64,000 nt of DNA from contig NZ_JADPKK010000013.1 in the NCBI RefSeq assembly GCF_023073915.1, positions 310,001-374,000 on the forward strand, in the 5' to 3' direction. This DNA comes from Bradyrhizobium sp. 149. GTDB lineage: Bacteria; Pseudomonadota; Alphaproteobacteria; Rhizobiales; Xanthobacteraceae. Of the stretch, positions 48,713 through 57,337 are shown in pieces. The notes beneath the pieces are model-generated. The model worked only from the letters and a program-made list of their open reading frames with translations, had not been told where the DNA came from and did not search any database. Made by a program: the position numbers and the translations under genes. Position 1 is the first letter of the stretch, and the number at the start of each line of letters is the position of its first letter.

Positions 48713-49975
48713 ATGGTTGACCAAATTGACCCGTCGAGACGCAATTCAGCCAGCGCGCGCGGCTCGAATCGCGGCCGCCTCGTCGAAGCCTTGCGACGTC
48801 AGGGACCGTTGCCGCGGGTCGAGCTCGCCCGGAGTACGGGATTGAGCTTCCCGGCGGTCTCCGGCCTGACATCGCGACTGATCGCGGAAGAGTTGCTGTG
48901 CGAGACCGCGGCAAGCTCGTGGTCCGACGACACGGACGAAGGCGATTCGGATGGGCTGAACGGCCGCCGCCGCGGCCGGCCGGCCGTGCTGCTGACCCTG
49001 AACCCGGAGTTCGGCCGCATCATTGCGGTCTCGCTGCGCATGAATTTGATTGAGACGCTGATCGCGGATTTCAGCGGCTCCAGCTTGGCCCAATCGCGGC
49101 TCGAAATCGCGACGCGGGCTCTCGATGCGGGCGCGCTGTGCGATCTCGTGATCGCGCAGATCGATGCGATGCTCGAGGCGACCGCCACGCCGCGCCATCG
49201 CCTGCTGGGAATAGGGATAGCCCTCCAAGGCATCGTGAATGGGGACACTGGCCGGCATCTGTGGAGTCCGGCGCTGTCGGTCACCGATATCGATCTGGTG
49301 AAGCCGGTGCGCCAAGCCTTCGGCGCTCAAGTCGTGATGGCGAATGACGCTGTCGCGGTTGCGCTCGCCCTCGCCGCCGCGGAGCCGTCACTGGCGCAAG
49401 GCCTCGCGGCCACGATCATGGTCGGCCACGGCGTCGGCATGGGCGTCGTTGTCGACGGTGAGGCGCGCTGGGGCGCCGGCGCCGGCAGCGAGATTGGCCA
49501 TATCAAACTGGGATCGAACGGACCGCAATGCCGCTGCGGCCAGCGCGGCTGCATCGAGGCCCATCTCGCCGACTATGCGCTCTACCGCGACGCCCGCACC
49601 TTTCTCGACTTACCGCCGGCGGCGGCGCAACAGCCTTCCGAGGCGCAGATGGCACTCCTGCGCGAGCGAGCGCGGGGCGGCGATCCCCGTCTCGAGCACG
49701 TATTCCAGCAGGCCGGTCGCGCGCTTGCGGAGGCGGTCGCGGCAACGATATCAGTGCTGCGCCCCCATCATGTAATCCTGGCGGGACCCGGCCTGCAGGC
49801 GTTTGACATGATGCGCCGCGCCTATGAGGAGCGGCTCGAGCAGGCGGTGTTGCCATGGCTGCTGAAGTCCACGGCGATCTATCTGCGTCCAAGCGAGTCG
49901 GCGGCAATCGTCGAGGGCATGATACGACGCACGCTGGGCGTCGTGGACCGAACCCGCATGGAGGCGACCGAGTGA
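48713..49975 (+). CDS. ROK family transcriptional regulator
   Basis: This is a 420-residue protein. The N-terminal winged helix-turn-helix (RGRLVEALRRQGPLPRVELA, then GLSFPAVSGLTSRL) is followed by a sugar-kinase-like ROK domain with GHGVGMGVVVDGE and the zinc motif CRCGQRGCIEAH. A Ser/Asp-rich linker follows the DNA-binding part. It is divergent from the sugar ABC/porin operon and probably represses it until the sugar binds. In the 253-bp space between them GTAC-N5-GTAC (48593-48605) is a weak operator candidate. Confidence 0.92.
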   Translation: MVDQIDPSRRNSASARGSNRGRLVEALRRQGPLPRVELARSTGLSFPAVSGLTSRLIAEELLCETAASSWSDDTDEGDSDGLNGRRRGRPAVLLTLNPEFGRIIAVSLRMNLIETLIADFSGSSLAQSRLEIATRALDAGALCDLVIAQIDAMLEATATPRHRLLGIGIALQGIVNGDTGRHLWSPALSVTDIDLVKPVRQAFGAQVVMANDAVAVALALAAAEPSLAQGLAATIMVGHGVGMGVVVDGEARWGAGAGSEIGHIKLGSNGPQCRCGQRGCIEAHLADYALYRDARTFLDLPPAAAQQPSEAQMALLRERARGGDPRLEHVFQQAGRALAEAVAATISVLRPHHVILAGPGLQAFDMMRRAYEERLEQAVLPWLLKSTAIYLRPSESAAIVEGMIRRTLGVVDRTRMEATE

Positions 49976-50025
49976 GCGCCGCAAGCTGCGCCTCGTTCGA
50001 GCCGCAGCAACGCGGTCGTCCAAAA

Positions 50026-50066
50026 CACAAAAGGCCCGGTCAGCAAGAGTGACCGGGCCTTTTGTC
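50026..50066. terminator. Bidirectional terminator between the ROK gene and hpnG
   Basis: GGCCCGGTCA-GCAAGAG-TGACCGGGCC is a perfect 10-bp stem flanked by AAAA and TTTTGT, so it can stop the rightward ROK transcript and the leftward hpnC-G transcript. It is nearly the same as the hairpin after hpnH at 43181-43220. Confidence 0.88.
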
Positions 50067-50082
50067 TTATCGCATCAAGAGG

Positions 50083-50832
50083 TCAGGCCGCCTCGGACAC
50101 CAGCGCCTCGTTCTCCACGAGTTCGGTGCCGATCAGGAAGTCGCGGCAGCCGCGCAAGCTGCGCAGCGCGCGGTTGAAGTCGATGCCGGTCGAGACCAGT
50201 CCATGCAGCGCTGTCGGATTGCGCGCGATGCCGCGCAGCACGGCCAGCACGTCGATCTGGCCGTTCGGCTTGATGGCGGCGCGGGCGAGCGCCGGCAGCG
50301 CACGATGGGCGGGATCGCTGATGACGCGGACGGCGGCGAACGGCAAGCCGGCCTCGGCGGCGTAGGCCGCCGCGATGTGGCTTTCCATGTCGACGGCCGC
50401 AGCTCCGGTCTCCGAATGCAGCGCCGCCTTGCAGGAGCGCCCCGTGACCACTTCCTCGGCACCGGCGAGGCTGCCGCGCACCACGCGGCGGCGCCCCGAC
50501 GTCAGGCGGTCGATGAGGTCGTCGCCGAGCGACAGCCCGGCGGCCCAGCGGGTGTCGCCGGCGAGCACTTCGGTCGCCAGCACCACGTCGCCGGAGCGCA
50601 GCGTCGGGTCGAGCCCGCCGGCCACGCCAAACGAGATCACGCCGCGAATCGTCTCGGGATCCAGCACCGTCAGCAGCGCCCGCAACTGGGCCGGGCTGCT
50701 CGACGAGCAGATGACCGCCATTCCGGGCCCGGCCGCGATGCGGGCCTCCTGAACCAGTCCAGTCACGATCAATATCGGCCGCGGATCAATGGCATTGCCC
50801 GCGGTAAGGTAGTCCCCCGTCCCCAAAGTCAC
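50083..50832 (-). CDS. hpnG: HpnG, hopanoid-associated phosphorylase
   Basis: I take the GTG at 50832, which overlaps the shc stop (GTGA), giving 249 residues. The longer open frame lies inside shc. The fold is nucleoside phosphorylase-like: FGVAGGLDPTLRSGDVVLAT, VDMESHIAAAYAAEAGLPFA and AVRVISDPAHRALP. HpnG removes adenine from adenosylhopane to give ribosylhopane or its phosphate. It is the last gene of the hpnC-D-E-shc-hpnG operon, ended by the terminator at 50026. Confidence 0.93.
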   Translation of the reverse strand: MTLGTGDYLTAGNAIDPRPILIVTGLVQEARIAAGPGMAVICSSSSPAQLRALLTVLDPETIRGVISFGVAGGLDPTLRSGDVVLATEVLAGDTRWAAGLSLGDDLIDRLTSGRRRVVRGSLAGAEEVVTGRSCKAALHSETGAAAVDMESHIAAAYAAEAGLPFAAVRVISDPAHRALPALARAAIKPNGQIDVLAVLRGIARNPTALHGLVSTGIDFNRALRSLRGCRDFLIGTELVENEALVSEAA

Positions 50833-52796
50833 ATTCCGACCCCTACCACCCTGCTGTTGGTGTCCCGCAAGTTCCGATACCGGGCCAGCGCCCACAGCGG
50901 GAAGAACTTCGGATAACCATGGTACCGTAGATAGAATACACGGGGGAAGCCTGTGGCGGTGTACCGCTGCTCGTCCCACAGTCCTTTTTCGTTCTGTGTT
51001 GCAATCAGGTACTCCACCCCGCGGGCGACGGCCGGGTGATCAACCTCGCCAGCCGCCATCAGGGCAAGCAAGGCCCATGCCGTTTGCGAGGCTGTCGAGG
51101 GGGCCGCCTCCCAGCCCCGGTAGTCCAGCCGGTAGCTGACGGCGTCCTCGCCCCAGCCACCGTCCTGGTTCTGGATCGAGACCAGCCAGTCCGCCGCCTT
51201 GCGTATCATCGGATCGTCGTGGCGGACGCCGGCCATGTTGAGGGCGCACAGCACCGACCAGGTACCGTAGATGAAATTCATGCCCCAGCGGCCGTACCAG
51301 GACCCTTCAGGGTGCTGGGTCTTGCGGAGGTAGGCGATCCCGTCCGCGACGTGCTTGCTGGTCTTCGCGGTCTCGCCGAGCTGGGCCAGCATCGAGATGC
51401 AGCGCGCGGTGACGTCCTCGGTCGGCGGATCGAGCAGCGCGCCATGGTCGGAGAACGGGATGTTGTTCAAATAGTATTCAAGATTGTTGACGTCGAAGGC
51501 AGCCCAGCCGCCGTCGTCGCTCTGCATGCCCTCGATCCACTCCCGGGCACGGTCGATCGCGGCGTCATAACCGGTCGCACCGTGCTCCCGGCGCATGCGG
51601 TCCATCGACATCACGACGACCGCGGTGTCATCGAGATCGGGATAGTAAGCATTGTTGTACTGGAAGGCCCAGCCGCCCGGGCGCACGTCGGGCCGCTTCA
51701 CCGCCCAATCGCCCTTCACCTCGAGCTCCTGCTTCGGGATCAGCCAGTCGAGGCCCTGCTTGGCGGCGGGCACCGCCTTGTCACCGCCGGCTTCCAGCAG
51801 CGCGTGCGCGGTCAGCGTCGTATCCCACACGGGCGAGACGCAGGGCTGGCAATAGGCTTCATCGTCATTGATCACGAGCAGCTTGTCGATGCCCCGGCGC
51901 GTGACCGCACGCGGCGGGAAGTTCTCGTCCTTGCCGAGCGCGTCGTACATCATGACGATATTGGCCATCGGCGGATAGATCGCGCCCATGCCGTCCTCGC
52001 CGTTCAGCCGCTCCTCGGTGAAGGCGAGCGCCGCGTCGATAGCACGCTTGCGCAGGCTCTTGGGAAACATCGGCTCAACCACGCGCAGGATGCCGTCGAG
52101 CGCGCGGAACAGCACGAACCAGGCCAGGCTCTGGTGCGGCGCCTTGGCGGTCATGCCGATCGAGCGCGGATCCTGCAGGAACAGCTCGTCGATGCCGACG
52201 CCCTTGGGATTCTTCGCCCGTGGCTTCAGCGCGGCGATGACCATCAGCGGCACCATGGTGGTGCGCGCCCAGTAGGAGATCTTGTTGATGTGGAACGGCG
52301 ACCAGAACGGCAGCAGCACGATCTCGATCGGCAGCACCGGCACGGCGCGCCACGTCACGACGCCGAACATCGCGAGCATGAAACGCGTGAAGACGTTGCT
52401 GTGGATGGCACCGCCGCGCAGATGGATCGCCTCGCGCGCACGCACCATGTGCGGCGCGTCGATGGAATCTCCGATCATCTTCAGCGCGAAGTACGCCTTC
52501 ACACTCGCACTCATGTCGAACTCGCCGTCATGCACCAGCGGCCAGCCGCCATGGGCGCCCTGAACGCGGCGAAGATAATTGGCGATCTTGGCTTCGAGCA
52601 CGGCATCGACCGGCTCCGCGAGATAATGGCGAAGCAGGACGTATTCGGCCGGAATCGTGCAATCGGCCTCGAGCTCGAACACCCAATGGCCGTCGGATTG
52701 CTGGAAGCCGAGGACGCCTTCGGTGGCCGACGCAATGCTCGATTCCAAGCTCCTGAATTCTTGGGCTTCGCGGCTGGTCGCGTTCACGGAATCCAT
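50829..52796 (-). CDS. shc: Squalene-hopene cyclase (Shc/HpnF)
   Basis: This 655-residue enzyme cyclises squalene to hopene and hopanol. The catalytic DxDD motif appears in PDLDDTAVV (D387-D390). Several QW repeats are visible (GDWAVKRPDVRPGGWAFQY, IQNQDGGWGEDAVSY, EGSWYGRWG). It is a monotopic inner-membrane enzyme. It lies 51 bp after hpnE and is coupled to hpnG through a 4-bp overlap. Confidence 0.97.
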   Translation of the reverse strand: MDSVNATSREAQEFRSLESSIASATEGVLGFQQSDGHWVFELEADCTIPAEYVLLRHYLAEPVDAVLEAKIANYLRRVQGAHGGWPLVHDGEFDMSASVKAYFALKMIGDSIDAPHMVRAREAIHLRGGAIHSNVFTRFMLAMFGVVTWRAVPVLPIEIVLLPFWSPFHINKISYWARTTMVPLMVIAALKPRAKNPKGVGIDELFLQDPRSIGMTAKAPHQSLAWFVLFRALDGILRVVEPMFPKSLRKRAIDAALAFTEERLNGEDGMGAIYPPMANIVMMYDALGKDENFPPRAVTRRGIDKLLVINDDEAYCQPCVSPVWDTTLTAHALLEAGGDKAVPAAKQGLDWLIPKQELEVKGDWAVKRPDVRPGGWAFQYNNAYYPDLDDTAVVVMSMDRMRREHGATGYDAAIDRAREWIEGMQSDDGGWAAFDVNNLEYYLNNIPFSDHGALLDPPTEDVTARCISMLAQLGETAKTSKHVADGIAYLRKTQHPEGSWYGRWGMNFIYGTWSVLCALNMAGVRHDDPMIRKAADWLVSIQNQDGGWGEDAVSYRLDYRGWEAAPSTASQTAWALLALMAAGEVDHPAVARGVEYLIATQNEKGLWDEQRYTATGFPRVFYLRYHGYPKFFPLWALARYRNLRDTNSRVVGVGM

Positions 52797-52847
52797 CTCG
52801 CTCGATTGCTCCGATAGTCGATTGAAATTGACCGGGACAAATGCCCG

Positions 52848-54116
52848 TCAGGGCCGCCTGTCAGTATCCTTGGCGGCCAGAACCAGATCGGCGGCGCGAT
52901 CACCGGATCGGACCGACCCCTCGATGGTTGCAGGCAATCCCGTAGCAGTCCAATCGCCTGCAAGAAACAGGTTTTTCAGCGCAGTGACCGGTCCTGGACG
53001 CAGGGCATTCTGCGCCGGCGTCGCCGCAAATGTGGCACGGCGCTCGCGCACGATCTGCCAAGGCGGCAGCTCGCCGGAAACACCGCCCGCCTTGCAGACG
53101 TCGTTCCAGATCACCTGCGCGAGTTCCTCGCGCGGCATGTCGACCAGACGGTCGCCATTGCTGATGGTGACGGAAAGCCGGTTCGGGAACGCAAACAGCC
53201 ATTCCACGATGCCGCCGATCACGCCGAGGATCGGAGCCGATCCCGCCGGCGGCTCAACGCGGAAATGCGCGTTCACGATGGCGCGGAATTCGGTCGGCGT
53301 CTTCAGGCCCGGCAGCAGATTGGAGGCAGCGCGCGGCGGCACCGCCATCACGACGACGTCGCCGTCGCCGATCTGGATCACATCCTCGCCGCCGAAATTC
53401 AGCGCGCCGACCTTGCCATCTTTGGTCGCAAACGAGCGCAGCTCATGGCCGAGCTGAACGCTGTGCCCGCGCTCCTGCAGGAACGTCACGGCAGGCTCGA
53501 TCAGCACCGCGCTGAGCCCGTCGCGCGCGATCAGGGGACGGCAGGCCTGTCCGCCGGCGAGCAGCGTCTCGCGCACGATCGCGCCGGCAAGCCCCGCCGA
53601 GCCTTCGGGAGGATCGACGTTGAGCGCCGCGAGCAGCAGCGGCTGCACCAGGCGCTGATAGAGCACGCCCTCGCAGGGAATGGACTTGCCGACCAGCGTC
53701 TCTTCCGACGCCCAGATCAGCGGCGCCAGCTTCAGATAATCGGTCAAGGCGGTGTCGGGGACGCGGCGGCTCTCGTCGAACACCCAGGTCGGCAGCCGGC
53801 CGTCGCCGAGATCGATCTGCCAGCGCTGCCCGGTCGTGATATCGACGAAGGGAAACTGCGCGCGCTCCGGACCGACGAGGCCCGCCTCGGTGCCGATCGA
53901 GCGCGCATAGGCGCGCGCATGGCTATTGCCGGACAGCAGCAGATGATTGCCGTTGTCGATGGTGAGATTGGTGGCGCCGTCGAAATAGGAACGGCAACGG
54001 CCGCCGGCCTGCTGCGTCGCCTCGTGTACGGCAATCTTGAAACCGGCATTGGCAAGCCGCACGGCGGCAGAGAGGCCGGAAATTCCAGCGCCAATGATGT
54101 GAGCTGTTTTTTGCAT
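52848..54116 (-). CDS. hpnE: HpnE, hydroxysqualene dehydroxylase (FAD-dependent)
   Basis: This 422-residue amine-oxidase-like flavoprotein has the N-terminal dinucleotide motif IIGAGISGLSAAVRLANAGF and the Arg/Gly-rich GGRCRSYF. It also has the C-terminal FLAGDWTATGLPATIEGSVR typical of this group. HpnE reduces hydroxysqualene to squalene. The start overlaps the hpnD stop by one base (TGATG), so it is translationally coupled. Confidence 0.94.
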   Translation of the reverse strand: MQKTAHIIGAGISGLSAAVRLANAGFKIAVHEATQQAGGRCRSYFDGATNLTIDNGNHLLLSGNSHARAYARSIGTEAGLVGPERAQFPFVDITTGQRWQIDLGDGRLPTWVFDESRRVPDTALTDYLKLAPLIWASEETLVGKSIPCEGVLYQRLVQPLLLAALNVDPPEGSAGLAGAIVRETLLAGGQACRPLIARDGLSAVLIEPAVTFLQERGHSVQLGHELRSFATKDGKVGALNFGGEDVIQIGDGDVVVMAVPPRAASNLLPGLKTPTEFRAIVNAHFRVEPPAGSAPILGVIGGIVEWLFAFPNRLSVTISNGDRLVDMPREELAQVIWNDVCKAGGVSGELPPWQIVRERRATFAATPAQNALRPGPVTALKNLFLAGDWTATGLPATIEGSVRSGDRAADLVLAAKDTDRRP

Positions 54117-54955
54117 CAGATGAGAGCGTAACGGAGCAGGATGGCGATGCGTGTGACCTTCGACACACGCACCGGCTCACGCGGCGCGTTGAACCCGCGC
54201 GCGATCAGGAGATCCAGAATGGCATGATAGTATTTCGACATCATCCGCGGCGCGCGCACCGCGCGGCGCCGGTTGCGGTTCATGATCTCGTCCGACTTCT
54301 CGAAATACACCTTTGCGCGCTGCGCCAGCGGCAGGCACACCTTCGGCAGCGCCCGCTCGACGATCACGCGGTCCGGATCGCTGGAGGTGATGCCAGCATG
54401 CAGCAGCGCTTCGCGCGGCAGATAGAGCCGGCCGAGGCCCGCGTCCTCGTCGATGTCGCGCAGGATGTTGGTGAGCTGGAGCGCGCGGCCGAGATGATGG
54501 GCGAGCTCGATGCCGTCTTCTTCCGGCAGGCCGAAGACCCGGACCGACAGCCGCCCCACGGCGCTCGCGACGCGATCGCAATAGAGATCGAGCGTCGCCA
54601 TGTCGGGCGCGCGGATGTCCTGCGGCACGTCCATCTCCATGCCGTCGATGATGGCGAGGAAATCCTCGCGCTTGAGGCCGAAGGTTTTCACCGAGGCGAC
54701 GTAGTCCTTCAGCCGCGGCGGCGGATTGCCCTGGTAGAGCGCATCGACGTCGTTGCGCCACGCCTGAAGGGCGGCGAGCCGCTGGTCGCGCGGGCCATCG
54801 GAATCGGCGATGTCATCGACCTGACGGCAGAAGCTGTAGATCTGGAACATCGCTTCGCGCTGGTCGTGCGGCAGGATGCGCATCGCGGCGTAGAACGAAC
54901 TGCCGGATGCGGTCGAGCCATAATTGGCGCCGGGCGAGGTCGCCTCAAGCGTCAT
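54116..54955 (-). CDS. hpnD: HpnD, presqualene diphosphate synthase
   Basis: This 279-residue trans-isoprenyl diphosphate synthase (squalene/phytoene synthase family) has the Asp-rich motifs QVDDIADSDG and LTNILRDIDEDAGLGRLYLP. It condenses two farnesyl diphosphates to presqualene diphosphate. It overlaps the upstream hpnC stop by 11 bp and the hpnE start by 1 bp. Confidence 0.95.
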   Translation of the reverse strand: MTLEATSPGANYGSTASGSSFYAAMRILPHDQREAMFQIYSFCRQVDDIADSDGPRDQRLAALQAWRNDVDALYQGNPPPRLKDYVASVKTFGLKREDFLAIIDGMEMDVPQDIRAPDMATLDLYCDRVASAVGRLSVRVFGLPEEDGIELAHHLGRALQLTNILRDIDEDAGLGRLYLPREALLHAGITSSDPDRVIVERALPKVCLPLAQRAKVYFEKSDEIMNRNRRRAVRAPRMMSKYYHAILDLLIARGFNAPREPVRVSKVTRIAILLRYALI

Positions 54956-55829
54956 GTGCGGTCCCCGGTCTGGAAATGGTCTTGCGTCCGATCGCGCGGC
55001 GGCCGACTTCGCCGATCATGCCGGCGAGGCTGAAGGTTAGGAGCTCGAGCTTGTTCAGATGCACGCGCTCGCGCAGGGGATCGCGCACCTTCAACAGGCG
55101 CACGATGCGGTCGGCATAGGCTTGGATCACCGCGACGTCGACACCGAGGCGGAAATCCCGGATCTCCGCAGCTAGCGACCGGCCCTCGTCGAGCAGCGCT
55201 TCGTTGCGCACGGCGAGGGCCTGAAGGCAGGCCAGCAGCGCCGGCGGTGACTGCGCCAGCCCGAGCTGCTCGACCGAGGCGCCACTGGCGGCCAGCGCAT
55301 CGCGCGGCAGATAGACGCGATTGAGCTCGCGAAAATCCTTGCCGCAATCCTGTAGGTGGTTGTTGATCTGCAGCGCTGCGCAGAGCGCATCCGACGCGGG
55401 CCAAGTCGAGGTGCTCTCGCCATGGACGTCGAGCATGAAGCGGCCGACCGGCATTGCCGAGTAGCGGCAATAGTGGATGACCTCGTCCCAATTCTCGTAG
55501 CGCAGCTTGGTCACGTCCATGCGGAACGCGACGAGCACGTCGAGCGCATGGCGCGGCGCCATTCCGCGTTCGGCCAGCGCGCGCCGCAAGCTGACGGCCT
55601 CGGCCTGGGTGTCGCCCGTGCCGAGCAATTCCGCCTCGAGCAGGTCGAGATAAGCGAGCTTCTCGTCGCCCGGCAGCGTGGCGTGGTCGGCGATGTCGTC
55701 GGCGGTACGGACGAAATTGTAATAGGCCAGGATCAGCGCGCGATGACGCGGATGAATGATCCAGGACGCGACGGGAAAATTCTCGTCGCGCTCACCCTTG
55801 CCGGATCGCAATTCGCTCGCAGAGGTCAT
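54945..55829 (-). CDS. hpnC: HpnC, hydroxysqualene synthase
   Basis: From ATG 55829 (MTSASELRSGKGERDENFPV) this is 294 residues; a longer frame to 55913 exists but its extra residues are not family-like. It is related to squalene synthases, with FVRTADDIADHATLPGDEK, RYSAMPVGRFMLDVHGES and NHLQDCGKDFRELNRVYLP. It converts presqualene diphosphate to hydroxysqualene. It is the first gene of the hpnC-D-E-shc-hpnG operon, so the promoter should lie between 55830 and about 56020, where I could not fix it. Confidence 0.95.
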   Translation of the reverse strand: MTSASELRSGKGERDENFPVASWIIHPRHRALILAYYNFVRTADDIADHATLPGDEKLAYLDLLEAELLGTGDTQAEAVSLRRALAERGMAPRHALDVLVAFRMDVTKLRYENWDEVIHYCRYSAMPVGRFMLDVHGESTSTWPASDALCAALQINNHLQDCGKDFRELNRVYLPRDALAASGASVEQLGLAQSPPALLACLQALAVRNEALLDEGRSLAAEIRDFRLGVDVAVIQAYADRIVRLLKVRDPLRERVHLNKLELLTFSLAGMIGEVGRRAIGRKTISRPGTAHDA

Positions 55830-56022
55830 CGAGGGCTGGTCTACAATCGTTTGGACAGGAAGGGCTTTTTCGCTCGCGCGGGCCCGTGCCGGCGATGCCG
55901 CCGCGGCCCCCATATAGGGGAATACGGCCGCAAAACCAATCCTGTCTCTCGATGGCTGCCCTTTGCGGATCAGGCCCGAAAAGACGGCCCCGGAGGCCGC
56001 CCTTGTGGGCCAGTGGCCGAGC

Positions 56023-56256
56023 TTACTGGTTGTGGTTCTTCAGAACCTGGTCGCAGGCCTGCGAGATCTTGGCCCGGTTCTCCTTGAGGCAGGCCAGGAT
56101 GGTGAAATCGCCCTGGTCGATGACCGGACGGCAGAACTTCTGCACATCGCGTGTGCAGGCCTTCTGCTCGCTGTCCGTGCCGCGCCCTTGCTGGGCAAAC
56201 GCCGCCGTGGAAAGGGATGCCGACAGCAGGGTGAGAGCGACGAGAAGCTTACGCAT
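56023..56256 (-). CDS. Small exported cysteine-rich protein
   Basis: This 77-residue protein has a signal peptide to about residue 21 (MRKLLVALTLLSASLSTAAF, cleaved after AFA). The mature part has a CTRDVQKFC ... LACLKENRAKISQAC pattern like the cysteine-rich repeats of the Golgi glycoprotein-1 type family that occur in alphaproteobacterial exported proteins. Function is unknown. It lies leftward, 194 bp upstream of the hpnC start, on the same strand. Confidence 0.82.
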   Translation of the reverse strand: MRKLLVALTLLSASLSTAAFAQQGRGTDSEQKACTRDVQKFCRPVIDQGDFTILACLKENRAKISQACDQVLKNHNQ

Positions 56257-56717
56257 TGTATTCCTTCATTCTGACGGCAGAATCGCACCGGTCCCGGACA
56301 GCACAGGGCGGACGACCGGAAGGGATTGTTCTGATGGCAAGTCGCCGCGGAAGTAGCGGCCTCGGAGAAGGCACAAGCACTGGTAAATGCGGCCAAATTG
56401 GCGCCACCCCCACCAAATCAGGTCTTCCCTGCGCCTTCATTGGCAAATGTAAGAGATTGATACTACGTCATAATTCAGGCACGCCGCGTTTTGCTGCGCA
56501 CCTGTTGCAGAGCTGCATCTCTCCACCCTGCGCTGAGCGCCAGAAACATGCGGAAACGCAGGGAATCCGGAGGCGAACCATGGCAAACGCTCTTCGCGAT
56601 GCCGACATGTGGGGCGGCCACACATTGAACCTGACACAGGCTCGGAACACTAAACCTTCGATGTGGCGAGACGTTCTTTGTGATAAGCGGACGTCGTTCC
56701 AAAACGGGATATTTGAG
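56257..56717. other. Intergenic region between divergent exported-protein genes
   Basis: There is no convincing gene in these 461 bp. An open frame runs through in phase with the gene at 56718, but it lacks a signal peptide and family resemblance, while the signal-peptide start at 56718 fits. Two AT-richer patches near 56440-56480 could hold promoters; I cannot place them firmly. Confidence 0.4.
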
Positions 56718-57215
56718 ATGAAATTCTTTGGGCGATCTGAACTGGCAATCAAGGCGGCCGGCATCGGCGCCGTGCTGCTGTTCTCGGTTTCGGCAGGTCA
56801 GGCTCAGTCGTCCGGACCCTTTGCCGGTTTCGACGGCGCGTGGACCGGCACCGGGACGGTGTCGCTGTCCGACGGCTCAACCGAGCGCATCCGCTGCAAG
56901 GCTGACTACAAGGTCGCCGGCAGCGGCCTCAACCTCAAACAGGCGCTGCACTGCGCGTCCGACAGCTACAAGTTCGACCTCACCAGCGACGTGACGAGCC
57001 AGGGTGACCGCATCTCCGGCAATTGGAGCGAGGCCAGCCGCAACATCTTCGGCAATCTCCAGGGCACCGCCGGCGGCGGCTCCATCGAGGTGTTCGTCGA
57101 GGCCAACGGCTTTGCCGCCAATTTGTCGCTGCGCACCAACGGCACCAAGCAGACGGTGCAGATCTCATCCAAGGGCGAGATCCGCGGCGTCAACATCACG
57201 ATGACGAAGGGCTGA
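56718..57215 (+). CDS. Hypothetical exported protein
   Basis: This is a 165-residue protein from ATG 56718 (MKFFGRSELAIKAAGIGAVL), signal peptide cleaved near residue 29 (GQAQ). The mature part is beta-rich with alternating Gly/Ser/Thr (FDGAWTGTGTVSLSDGSTER, GNLQGTAGGGSIEVFVEANG). Two cysteines (IRCKAD, LHCASD) may form a disulfide. It resembles small lipocalin- or calycin-like exported proteins of bradyrhizobia, but I do not recognise a named family. It is the only rightward gene between hpnG and eutB, and it is followed by a strong terminator. Confidence 0.8.
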   Translation: MKFFGRSELAIKAAGIGAVLLFSVSAGQAQSSGPFAGFDGAWTGTGTVSLSDGSTERIRCKADYKVAGSGLNLKQALHCASDSYKFDLTSDVTSQGDRISGNWSEASRNIFGNLQGTAGGGSIEVFVEANGFAANLSLRTNGTKQTVQISSKGEIRGVNITMTKG

Positions 57216-57236
57216 CAGCTCTTACCGCTTCGAAAG

Positions 57237-57277
57237 CAACAAGCCCCGGTTCTCGCGAACCGGGGCTTGTTGTTTTT
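57237..57277 (+). terminator. Rho-independent terminator
   Basis: CAACAAGCCCCGGTT-CTCGCG-AACCGGGGCTTGTTG is a perfect 15-bp stem followed by TTTTT. It ends the transcript of the exported protein gene at 56718. Confidence 0.9.
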
Positions 57278-57337
57278 CGGAAACTCGGCGCAGTCGCCCA
57301 GACCGTGCCGATTTCCATGTCCGATGGATGAAGCCGC

